From: Acidimicrobiales bacterium
GTDB taxonomy: Bacteria; Actinomycetota; Acidimicrobiia; Acidimicrobiales; Ilumatobacteraceae
Direction: 5' to 3'
NCBI GenBank assembly: GCA_030833305.1
Contig: JAURHL010000048.1
Coordinates: 1 to 11,565, forward strand
Length of the DNA: 11,565 bases
The position numbers and the translations under genes are program-made. This document shows, in pieces, positions 1 to 5,935 of the stretch. Under the pieces are notes generated by a model. The model did not search any database. It saw only the letters and a list, made by a program, of their open reading frames with translations, and had not been told where the DNA came from. Each line of letters starts with the position of its first letter. Positions within the stretch are counted from its first letter, which is position 1.

Positions 1-813
1 CAACTTGTAGGTGGAACCGCCCAAGGCGCGACTGAGCAACTGGTGTCCGAGACAGATGCCGAACACCGGCACCTCGCCCAACAACTCGCGAATGGCGTCG
101 ACCGCGTAGCCGACGGATTGCGGATCGCCCGGTCCGTTGGACAGGAACACGCCCTGAGGTGAGCGCGCCAGAACCTCGGCTGCCGAGGTCGACGCCGGGA
201 CGACCTCGACCGTGGCGATCTCGGACAGACAACGCAGGATGGTGGTCTTGATCCCGAAGTCGTACGCCACGACCTTCAACGGACCCGATCCGAAGAAGTA
301 GGGCTCGGGCGTGGTGACCTTGGCGACCAGGTCGATGCCGTCGGTGCCCCGCTCGGCGCGCGCCGCCGCCAGCAAATCGGACTCCGAAGCCGTGCCGAAC
401 GCTCCGGGCATCGCTCCGGTGTCGCGCAACAGTCGCGTGAGTCGCCGCGTGTCGATGCCGGCGATGCCGGCCACGCCGGTGGCGCGCAACATGGAATCGA
501 GACTTTGTTCGGCACGGTGGTTGCTGTGTCGACGTGCGAGATCCCGGACGATCACCCCGCGACAATGAGGGCGTCGCCCCTCGTCGTCCACCGCCGTGGT
601 CCCGTAGTTCCCGATGTGGGGATACGTGAAGGTCACGATCTGGCCGGCGTAGCTGGGGTCGGTGAGCACTTCCTGGTACCCCGACAGCACGGTGTTGAAC
701 ACCACTTCCCCCGACGAGATCGCGGCCTCGGCCCCGATGGCCTCGCCCTCGAACACGCTTCCATCGGCCAGCACCAAGGCGGCCTCGCGGAGGGCTCCAT
801 TCTTCGTCGTCAC
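1..813 (-). CDS. carA: Carbamoyl-phosphate synthase small subunit (5' part, truncated by window edge)
   Basis: Glutamine amidotransferase subunit of carbamoyl-phosphate synthase; it hydrolyses glutamine and passes ammonia to CarB, feeding pyrimidine and arginine synthesis in the cytoplasm. The 271 visible codons read VTTKNGALREAALVLADGS at the start, then the CarA N-terminal domain (FNTVLSGYQEVLTDPSY, TFTYPHIGNYG, GIAGIDTRRLTR) and the class I amidotransferase domain (VVAYDFGIKTTILR, FLSNGPGDP, FGICLGHQLLSRALGG). The nucleophile is Cys254 in GICLGHQ. The family is usually about 370-390 residues, so roughly the last 100, including the catalytic His and Glu, lie outside the window. I chose the GTG at 813 because a purine-rich GGGAG lies 10 bases upstream and the family N-terminus fits. 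It follows pyrC after a 67-base AT-rich gap that may carry its own promoter. carB would be expected next, but it is not visible. Confidence 0.96.
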   Translation of the reverse strand, partial: MTTKNGALREAALVLADGSVFEGEAIGAEAAISSGEVVFNTVLSGYQEVLTDPSYAGQIVTFTYPHIGNYGTTAVDDEGRRPHCRGVIVRDLARRHSNHRAEQSLDSMLRATGVAGIAGIDTRRLTRLLRDTGAMPGAFGTASESDLLAAARAERGTDGIDLVAKVTTPEPYFFGSGPLKVVAYDFGIKTTILRCLSEIATVEVVPASTSAAEVLARSPQGVFLSNGPGDPQSVGYAVDAIRELLGEVPVFGICLGHQLLSRALGGSTYKL

Positions 814-840
814 GTGTCGTCTTCTCCCTGGGGTCGCCCG

Positions 841-880
841 TTGCTTTGCATAACTATACGTTGTAATGAATGAGAATGAA
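841..880 (-). promoter_or_regulatory. AT-rich promoter/operator-like island upstream of carA
   Basis: This stretch between pyrC and carA is 28/40 A+T in an otherwise strongly GC-rich window. On the minus strand it has a good -10 match, TATAGT (858-853), with TTCATT (880-875) 16 bases upstream as a weak -35. TTCATT occurs again at 870-865, one helical turn away. Across the -10 lies an imperfect inverted repeat, GTATAGTTATGC, which resembles the T/A-rich ArgR operator style (ARG box) known for arginine and carAB genes. Promoter placement is inferred from sequence only. Assignment to ArgR is speculative. Confidence 0.45.
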
Positions 881-2194
881 TCATCGCTGGGCCACCTGGT
901 CGATGACCACGGCCCGCCCGTTCGACACCGTGTGACGCACCCGGCCGGTCACCGATCGACCGTGGTACGGGGTGTTACGGCTCTTGCTGGCCACCAGCCC
1001 CCGGTCGACCACCCAGGCCGCGCCGGGGTCGAGCACGACCAGGTTCGCCGGCTCGCCCTCGGCCACCGGTCGGCCGTGACGGTCACCGATGCCGGCGATG
1101 CGGGCCGGGTTCCAACTGAGACAGGCCAGCACCGACCGCAGGTCCATCCCCAACTCTCCGACCGCCAATGCGAAGGCCGTCTCCAGACCGAGCATCCCGG
1201 GCGGCGCCGCATCGAGCGGCTGTTCCTTCAGATGATCGGCGTGCGGCGCATGATCGGTGGCGATGGCGTCGATGGTTCCGTCACGGAGTCCGGCCTTGAG
1301 CGCGTCGATGTCGGCCATCGTGCGCAACGGCGGATTCACCTTGAAGACCGGATCGAACGTGCGCAACGACTCGTCGTCGAGGGTGAAGTGATGCGGGGTG
1401 ACCTCGGCGGTCACCGGCAGGCCGTCGGCCTTGGCGGCGCGAATCATGTCGACGCTGCGCGCCGTCGAGACGTGCAGCACGTGCAGGCGACCACCGGTGA
1501 TGCGCACCAACTCGATGTCGCGGTGCACCATCAATTCCTCGGCGATGGCCGGCCAGCCCGGCAGTCCGAGATGACTGCAGCACGACCCTTCGTGCATGAC
1601 GGCACCGGCGGTCAGACGGCTGACCTCGCAATGCTGGGCCATCGTGATGCCGAGATCGGACGAGTACTCGAACGCCCGCCGCATCAGCAACGGATCCTGA
1701 ACCCCGTTGCCGTCGTCGGTGAACAACGTGACCCCGGACTTCATCAGCTCGGCGTACGGCACAAGGTGTTCGCCGGCGCGGCCCACGGTGATGCAACCCG
1801 ACGGAACGACCTCGCACAAACCCGCCCGGCGACCTTGCTCGCGCACGAACTCGACCACGGCCCGAGAATCCTGGGCCGGGTCGGTGTTGGGCATCGCCAC
1901 CACGGCGGTGAATCCACCGAGAGCAGCGGCACGACTGCCCGTCTCGATGGTCTCGGACTCCTCCCGACCGGGCTCGCGAAGATGCGTGTGAAGATCGACG
2001 AAGCCCGGTGACACCACGGCGTTCGACGCGTCCAGCACGGTCGCCGCCGCGGGCAACGTCGCACCCGGCGTCGCCACCATCGCGATGCGCCCGTCGACGA
2101 TGTGAATGTCGGCGGGTCGTCCCTGCGCGTCGGTGGTGGAATCGACGATGCGACCACCCACGATGTTCACGGTGTTCATGTCACGACCGTTCAC
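881..2194 (-). CDS. pyrC: Dihydroorotase (class I)
   Basis: Cyclises carbamoyl aspartate to dihydroorotate, the third step of UMP synthesis. The protein is 437 residues, normal for class I dihydroorotases. The metal-binding HxH is in DLHTHLREPG (residues 67-76). Further conserved elements are MPNTDP (101-106), QHCE with His188, LHVLHVS (His238, His241), and ATDHAPH with catalytic Asp314. At the position where many dihydroorotases have a carboxylated lysine, this one has FTDDG (158-162), the Asp-type variant known from the Aquifex/Bacillus branch. I chose the GTG at 2194 because a perfect GGAGG (2206-2202) sits 7 bases upstream and the GTG overlaps the pyrB stop in a GTGA junction. The ATG at 2179 has poor spacing, and longer upstream extensions only read through pyrB. 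Translation is probably coupled to pyrB. Confidence 0.95.
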   Translation of the reverse strand: MNGRDMNTVNIVGGRIVDSTTDAQGRPADIHIVDGRIAMVATPGATLPAAATVLDASNAVVSPGFVDLHTHLREPGREESETIETGSRAAALGGFTAVVAMPNTDPAQDSRAVVEFVREQGRRAGLCEVVPSGCITVGRAGEHLVPYAELMKSGVTLFTDDGNGVQDPLLMRRAFEYSSDLGITMAQHCEVSRLTAGAVMHEGSCCSHLGLPGWPAIAEELMVHRDIELVRITGGRLHVLHVSTARSVDMIRAAKADGLPVTAEVTPHHFTLDDESLRTFDPVFKVNPPLRTMADIDALKAGLRDGTIDAIATDHAPHADHLKEQPLDAAPPGMLGLETAFALAVGELGMDLRSVLACLSWNPARIAGIGDRHGRPVAEGEPANLVVLDPGAAWVVDRGLVASKSRNTPYHGRSVTGRVRHTVSNGRAVVIDQVAQR

Positions 2195-3135
2195 GAGGAA
2201 ACCTCCGAGTTCGCTTCTCCCAACACGTCGAAAAGAACCGCCATGCGTACCGCCACACCGTTGCTGACCTGGCGCGTGATGACCGATCGCGCGAGATCGG
2301 ATGGATCGACCATCATCTCGACCCCACGGTTCATCGGGCCCGGATGCATGACGAGACACTCAGCGCGCAGTCGTGTGGCCCGCGTACGGTCGAGTCCGAA
2401 GCGATTCGAGTACTCGCCGAGGTCCGGCACCAGGGCTTCGTTCATGCGCTCACGTTGCATGCGCAGCATGTACAGCACGTCGACGTCGCCGATCACCTCG
2501 TCGAGGTTCGAGGTCACCTCGACCGGCCACGTGTGCACCTCGGGAGGCAACAAGGTGCGCGGCGCGACCACGACGACGCTCGCCCCGAGAGCGGTGAACG
2601 CCTGGATGTTGCTGCGAGCGACGCGACTGTGCCGGACGTCGCCGACGATGGCGATCCGCACACCGGCCAGACAGTCCGCGCTGGCGGCGCGCCCCAATTC
2701 GGTGCGAATGGTGTGGCAGTCGAGCAACGCCTGGGTGGGATGTTGGTGCCACCCATCACCGGCGTTGATGATGCTGGCATCGGTCCAGTCGGACAGCTGC
2801 CACGGAACTCCCGACGTCTTGTGGCGCACGATGAAGGCCGCCACCCCCATGGCGCTGACGGTCTCGATGGTGTCGCGCAAGCTCTCGCCCTTGTTGACGC
2901 TGGAGGTCGACACGCTGAAGGTCATGGTGTCCGCGGACAATCGCTTGGCCGCGGTCTCGAAACTGATGCGCGTGCGCGTGGAGTCCTCGAAGAACAGGCT
3001 CACCACCGTTCGACCGACCAACGCCGGCACCTTGGGCACCGGACGACGATTCACCTCGACCATGTGATCGGCCAGGTTCAAGATGCGCACGATGCCGTCG
3101 ACACCGAGTTCATCGATGCTGCGCAGATGCTTCAT
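2191..3135 (-). CDS. pyrB: Aspartate carbamoyltransferase catalytic subunit
   Basis: Condenses carbamoyl phosphate with aspartate to give carbamoyl aspartate, the committed step of pyrimidine synthesis. The protein is 314 residues, the usual length for a catalytic chain. The carbamoyl-phosphate loop is EDSTRTR (STRTR at 52-56). The mobile loop is SVNKGES with Lys82, which is expected to reach into the neighbouring active site. Then come GWHQHPTQALLD (His132, Pro133, Thr134), GDVRHSRVARSN in the hinge, and HPGPMNRGVE (264-273) in the aspartate domain. The ATG at 3135 overlaps the pyrR stop (ATGA), and an AAGGCGG stretch lies just upstream. No regulatory chain gene (pyrI) is present, as in other pyrR-type operons, so control is expected to come from PyrR and substrate supply rather than a PyrI subunit. 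There is also no uracil permease (pyrP) between pyrR and pyrB. Confidence 0.97.
   Translation of the reverse strand: MKHLRSIDELGVDGIVRILNLADHMVEVNRRPVPKVPALVGRTVVSLFFEDSTRTRISFETAAKRLSADTMTFSVSTSSVNKGESLRDTIETVSAMGVAAFIVRHKTSGVPWQLSDWTDASIINAGDGWHQHPTQALLDCHTIRTELGRAASADCLAGVRIAIVGDVRHSRVARSNIQAFTALGASVVVVAPRTLLPPEVHTWPVEVTSNLDEVIGDVDVLYMLRMQRERMNEALVPDLGEYSNRFGLDRTRATRLRAECLVMHPGPMNRGVEMMVDPSDLARSVITRQVSNGVAVRMAVLFDVLGEANSEVSS
2202..2206 (-). promoter_or_regulatory. Shine-Dalgarno that fixes the pyrC start
   Basis: The minus strand reads GGAGG followed by a 7-base spacer and GTG at 2194. The site lies inside the last codons of pyrB and supports the GTG rather than the ATG at 2179, which would be 22 bases away. 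Confidence 0.7.
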
Positions 3136-3728
3136 GACGCCGCCTTGCGCACGATCGTCACACCCGACTCCGCGACGATCACGTCCTCGTCACGTCCGGT
3201 GGGCAAGTTCTTGCCCACGTAATCGGGACGAATGGGTAGCTCGCGATGGCCGCGGTCCACCATCACCGCCAACTGCACCGCGGCCGGTCGACCGTACTGG
3301 TTCATCGCGTCCAAAGCGGCCCGCACCGTGCGGCCGGTGAAGAGGACGTCGTCGACCAACACAACGGTGGAGCCGGCCAGGTCGACCGGAATCTCGGTGA
3401 TCGACACCGGGGTCACCGGCCGGAGAGAGATGTCGTCGCGGAACAGCGCCACGTCCAAACGACCCACGGGCACCTCGTGAGAATCCTCGATGCGCGCGAT
3501 GGCCGCGCCCAATCGCTCGGCGATCCAGACGCCACCCCGTTGGAGTCCGACGATGACGACCCCGTCGAGACCATGATTGCGTTCGATGATCTCGTGCGCG
3601 ATGCGGGTGACGGCCCGCGAGACGTCGGCTTCACCGAGAACGACGACGGAACCCTCGGAGGACGGAGTGGGCGCGGATGCGCGCGATTTCGGTTGTTTCG
3701 GGGCCGAGCCCGACGACGTACCACTCAT
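3132..3728 (-). CDS. pyrR: Bifunctional pyr operon regulator / uracil phosphoribosyltransferase
   Basis: PyrR binds pyr mRNA when UMP or UTP is plentiful and lowers operon expression; many members also convert uracil and PRPP to UMP. The protein is 198 residues. A Ser/Pro/Lys-rich N-terminal extension of about 26 residues precedes the usual core and is absent from the Bacillus protein. The type I PRTase core has IVGLQRGGVWIAERL, the PRPP loop VVLVDDVLFTGRT (122-134), and the PyrR-typical C-terminal segment ELPIRPDYVGKNLPT (163-177). The ATG at 3728 is supported by CGGAGGAAAC immediately upstream. pyrR is the first gene of the pyr block: a 68-base gap separates it from rluD, and that gap holds an RNA hairpin matching the PyrR-binding consensus. 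The hairpin suggests that PyrR controls its own mRNA. Confidence 0.96.
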   Translation of the reverse strand: MSGTSSGSAPKQPKSRASAPTPSSEGSVVVLGEADVSRAVTRIAHEIIERNHGLDGVVIVGLQRGGVWIAERLGAAIARIEDSHEVPVGRLDVALFRDDISLRPVTPVSITEIPVDLAGSTVVLVDDVLFTGRTVRAALDAMNQYGRPAAVQLAVMVDRGHRELPIRPDYVGKNLPTGRDEDVIVAESGVTIVRKAAS

Positions 3729-3735
3729 GTTTCCT

Positions 3736-3766
3736 CCGTTCGGGCCTCACGGGACCCGTTTGACGG
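3736..3766 (-). promoter_or_regulatory. PyrR-binding RNA hairpin in the pyrR leader
   Basis: On the transcript, the stem CGGGUC (3758-3753) pairs with GGCCCG (3746-3741) over six base pairs including one U-G, closing the hexaloop CCGUGA. The core UCCCGUGAGG matches the PyrR recognition pattern UCCNGNGAGG known from Bacillus and mycobacterial pyr leaders. A lower stem CCGU (3766-3763) with ACGG (3739-3736) flanks an asymmetric bulge (CAAA on one side, A on the other), also as in known sites. The lower stem uses the first two G of the GGAGG Shine-Dalgarno (3737-3733). I see no U-tract or competing terminator, so the likely mode is translational repression, as reported for Mycobacterium. The pairings are read directly from the sequence; the function is inferred. 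Confidence 0.8.
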
Positions 3767-3773
3767 TCGTACG

Positions 3774-3788
3774 AACCCTAGCAGGGTT
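3774..3788 (-). repeat. Short perfect inverted repeat after rluD
   Basis: AACCCT and AGGGTT form a 6-base perfect inverted repeat with a 3-base loop, 8 bases beyond the rluD stop. There is no U-tract, so it is weak as an intrinsic terminator. Because it overlaps the candidate extended -10, an operator role is equally possible. Confidence 0.4.
3775..3783 (-). promoter_or_regulatory. Candidate extended -10 promoter of the pyr operon
   Basis: The minus strand has TGC-TAGGGT, an extended -10 (TGN plus TANNNT). A start about 7 bases downstream would fall near 3768, just before the lower stem of the PyrR hairpin (first base 3766). No good -35 is visible at the usual distance. The element also lies in the AACCCT/AGGGTT inverted repeat. 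Confidence 0.4.
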
Positions 3789-3796
3789 TCGCCACG

Positions 3797-4720
3797 CTAC
3801 GGCTCCAGTCGAGCCAGAACCGTCGACAGATCCGGAGGCAAGGGCGCCTCGAAGGTCATCGGATCGCCGGTGAAGGGATGTTCGAATTCCAGACCACCCG
3901 CGTGCAGGAACGGACGGCCGATCGCCAAGGGTGCCCGAGCACCTCCGTACGACGGGTCACCCACCACGGGGTGGCCCGTGGCCTGAAGGTGCACGCGGAT
4001 CTGATGCGTCCGTCCGGTCTCCAGCTCGCAGGTCACCAACGACACGTCGGGTTCGGAGAACGTCCGCTCGACGCGGTAATTCGTGCGGGCCGGTTTGCCA
4101 CTGGCCACCACCGCCATGCGCAACGGGTCGCGGGGGTCGCGACCAATGGCGGCGTCGATGGTTCCCACCGGCGCGGCCGGACGACCCCACACGAGCGCCG
4201 TGTAGCGACGCGTGACCTCGCGAGCCGCCAACATGGCCACGAAGGCCTCGTAGGCACGTTGAGTGCGAGCCACGATGAGCAAACCCGTGGTGCCGACGTC
4301 GAGACGATGGACGATGCCGGGTCGATGGGCCTCTCCGACCTCGGCGATCTCGGGATACAGGGCGAGCAAACCGTTCACCAACGTCCCCTCCGCGTTGCCC
4401 GCGCCGGGGTGCACCACGAGACCGGCGGCCTTGTTCACGACGATCACGTCGTCGTCGACATGAACGACGTCGACGACGATCGAGGCGTCGGGCTGCGGGA
4501 GTTGTTCCACGGGCAACGTCGCCAGGTCGACGGTGACCGCCTGACCGGCTTTCAGTCGCACCTTTCCACTGGGGGCCGGGGCTCCGTCGACCGTCACCCC
4601 ACCCGAGGCGATCATGGTGGCGGCATCGGACCGACTGACCTCGGTGATGAGCGACACGATGCGATCGAGGCGCTCGCCGTCGAGAGATTCGGGGATCTCC
4701 TCGTGGACGATCGAACTCAT
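3797..4720 (-). CDS. rluD: RluA/RluD-family 23S rRNA pseudouridine synthase
   Basis: Converts uridines to pseudouridine in large-subunit rRNA (E. coli RluD acts on the helix 69 loop; the exact target here is not shown). The protein is 307 residues. An N-terminal S4 RNA-binding domain (about 15-75, with LDGERLDRIVSL and SGKVRLKAGQ) is followed by the catalytic domain, with VVNKAAGLVVHPG (94-106) and GIVHRLDVGTTGLLI, where Asp141 is the catalytic residue. Later elements are RYTALVWG, CELETGRTHQIRVHL and GDPSYGG. Family members usually have HRLDxxTSG; here it is HRLDVGTTG. The ATG at 4720 overlaps the lspA stop (ATGA) and has GAGGTG 5 bases upstream. Longer upstream reading is the lspA gene in another frame. 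The lspA-rluD pair is conserved in many Gram-positive bacteria. The symbol could equally be given as ylyB. Confidence 0.93.
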   Translation of the reverse strand: MSSIVHEEIPESLDGERLDRIVSLITEVSRSDAATMIASGGVTVDGAPAPSGKVRLKAGQAVTVDLATLPVEQLPQPDASIVVDVVHVDDDVIVVNKAAGLVVHPGAGNAEGTLVNGLLALYPEIAEVGEAHRPGIVHRLDVGTTGLLIVARTQRAYEAFVAMLAAREVTRRYTALVWGRPAAPVGTIDAAIGRDPRDPLRMAVVASGKPARTNYRVERTFSEPDVSLVTCELETGRTHQIRVHLQATGHPVVGDPSYGGARAPLAIGRPFLHAGGLEFEHPFTGDPMTFEAPLPPDLSTVLARLEP

Positions 4721-5226
4721 GACGTCACCTCGTTCGCCCTCGACGAGACGACGTAGCCGAGGATCAGCAACGCACCACCGACGTTGATGCAGATGTCGGC
4801 CACGTTGAAGATCGGAAACCATTGGAAATCGATGAAGTCGACCACGCGACCACGAAACAACCCGTCCTCGCGGAACAAACGATCGACGATGTTGCCCAGG
4901 GCCCCACCGACGATGAGTCCGACCGAAGCGGTCGCGAGTCGTCCGCTGCCTTGACGCATCGACACCAGCAGACCGACGACCACCACGGTGGCGATGACTC
5001 CGATGATCGGTCCCCATCCCTGACCGCGACCGAAGGCCATCCCACCGTTGAACGCCAAGTTGAATTGCAGCGTCCACACGACATGGATCACATGACCGTC
5101 GCTCAATGCGTTCAGGGCCCAATGCTTGGTGATCTGGTCGATCGCGACGCACACCGCCGCCACGACCAGCGATGCACCTCTGACACCGACGCGCGAGGCC
5201 GGTGACTCACCGGCCACGTCGCTCAT
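4717..5226 (-). CDS. lspA: Lipoprotein signal peptidase (signal peptidase II)
   Basis: Membrane aspartyl protease that removes the signal peptide of lipidated prolipoproteins. From the ATG at 5226 the protein is 169 residues. It has four hydrophobic segments, at about 17-31, 72-89, 98-113 and 140-160. Conserved motifs are VAIDQITKHWAL (27-38), NLAFNGGMAFG (56-66), GALGNIVDRL with catalytic Asp115, and FNVADICINVG with catalytic Asp144. The ATG forms an ATGA overlap with the stop of the DksA-like gene. A GTG at 5274 would add 16 residues (MGDRVGRGESRRDRPS) and has a strong Shine-Dalgarno (GAGGTGATC, 5285-5277), so it is a real alternative start. I prefer 5226 because the ATGA junction recurs through this cluster and the added residues are charged, unlike the conserved part. 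rluD follows with another ATGA overlap. Confidence 0.94.
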   Translation of the reverse strand: MSDVAGESPASRVGVRGASLVVAAVCVAIDQITKHWALNALSDGHVIHVVWTLQFNLAFNGGMAFGRGQGWGPIIGVIATVVVVGLLVSMRQGSGRLATASVGLIVGGALGNIVDRLFREDGLFRGRVVDFIDFQWFPIFNVADICINVGGALLILGYVVSSRANEVTS

Positions 5227-5870
5227 CGACGGCCGATCCCGCCGACTCTCTCCTCGACCAACTCGGTCGCCCACGGGATCACCTCGAGGCGCTCACGAGG
5301 AATCGGTCGGGTCGAGATGACGCTGTAGCCGTAGTCGCCGGTCTCGATGCGCTTGAGTGCGGCGTCGATGTCCTCGACGATCTGGCGAGCTTGCTCGGAG
5401 AGCACCCGATCGCGCTCACGTTCGACGGCCATGGTGTCGCCTTCGCCACCGTCTTCGTCGAACTGGTCGTCACCCATTCCGGCTTCTTCGATGAGTTGCT
5501 CACGCTCGTTCTCGAGTCGTTCGGCCTGACCGAGCAGTCGGGCGCGTTCGGTTTCCAGCAACGTGCGTTGGGCCCGCAGGAACGCCAGATCGAAATCCTT
5601 GTTGGAGATGATGCCGTCCTTGGTCTTGGGCTTCTTGCCCGGAACCGCGGGCTTGACGAAGACCGGCTTGACCGGCTTCTTGGGGGCCGGAGCAGGCTTG
5701 ACGGCGACGGCCTTGGTGGCGGGTGCCTTGGTCGCGGGAGCCGGCTTCTTCGCCACGACCTTCTTCGGAGTGGGCTTCTTCGCCACGACCTTCTTGGCCG
5801 CCGACTTCTTCGCGACGGGCTTCTTGGGTGCCGGCTTCTTGGCGGGTTTCTTGACCGATTTGCTGGCCAT
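5223..5870 (-). CDS. DksA/TraR-like protein with Lys-rich histone-like tail and no zinc cysteines
   Basis: The 215-residue protein has two parts. Residues 1-84 are a Lys/Pro/Ala tail with 28 lysines, mostly as KK pairs every five residues (16, 21, 26, 31, 36, 41), like histone H1 or the tails of mycobacterial HupB. Residues 91-207 resemble DksA/TraR: a helical hairpin (about 91-130 and 147-177) with an acidic tip (DDQFDEDGGEGD) and a C-terminal ribbon, GDYGYSVISTRPIPRERLEV. In the family this ribbon carries CxxC...CxxC; here the positions are Ser183, Ser186, Leu204 and Glu207, and the protein has no cysteine. Family membership is clear from spacing and the PIPRERLE motif. A role at RNA polymerase and DNA binding by the tail are inferences. 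It sits between ileS and lspA, the place of B. subtilis ylyA. The ATG at 5870 has AAGGA 7 bases upstream. Confidence 0.88.
   Translation of the reverse strand: MASKSVKKPAKKPAPKKPVAKKSAAKKVVAKKPTPKKVVAKKPAPATKAPATKAVAVKPAPAPKKPVKPVFVKPAVPGKKPKTKDGIISNKDFDLAFLRAQRTLLETERARLLGQAERLENEREQLIEEAGMGDDQFDEDGGEGDTMAVERERDRVLSEQARQIVEDIDAALKRIETGDYGYSVISTRPIPRERLEVIPWATELVEERVGGIGRR
5743..5795 (-). repeat. Tandem coding repeats in the Lys-rich tail
   Basis: A 23-base direct repeat occurs at 5743-5765 and 5773-5795 (period 30). Shorter related AAGAAG-containing units continue on both sides at multiples of 15 bases. The units encode the KKVVAKKP-type pentads of the DksA-like protein. The repeats stay in frame, so they reflect protein low complexity rather than a mobile or CRISPR element. 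Such repeats can change copy number between strains. Confidence 0.75.
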
Positions 5871-5901
5871 GGGGACGTCCTTGGTCGATGTTTACGGCGA
5901 G

Positions 5902-5935
5902 GATAGTCCCGTTGGTGCTCCGCCGTGGGACTATC
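5902..5935 (-). terminator. Inverted repeat at the ileS 3' end (possible terminator or operator)
   Basis: GATAGTCCC (5902-5910) and GGGACTATC (5927-5935) form a perfect 9-base inverted repeat around a 16-base loop; one arm includes the ileS stop codon (5933-5931). It occupies the 60-base gap before the DksA-like gene. No run of U follows the stem, so intrinsic termination is uncertain. A TATCCT at 5905-5900 could be a -10 for the downstream gene, which would make the repeat an operator. Confidence 0.4.

Noticed and set aside
866..2011. Long plus-strand open frame of 381 codons opposite pyrC
   Set aside because: It lies entirely antisense to a well-conserved dihydroorotase, its residues are Arg/His/Gly-rich composition noise, and no motif is recognisable. 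High GC makes such stop-free antisense frames common.
2195..2359. Upstream extension of the pyrC reading frame to 2359
   Set aside because: The extra residues read through pyrB in another frame and do not resemble dihydroorotase; the GTG at 2194 has a perfect GGAGG.
4721..5152. Upstream extension of the rluD reading frame to 5152
   Set aside because: It overlaps lspA in another frame, is Arg/His-rich and lacks similarity to the S4 domain, which starts properly after the ATG at 4720.
5619..5870. CRISPR array or mobile repeat in the AAGAAG-rich region
   Set aside because: Repeats are short, in frame, without unique spacers, and encode a continuous Lys-rich tail.
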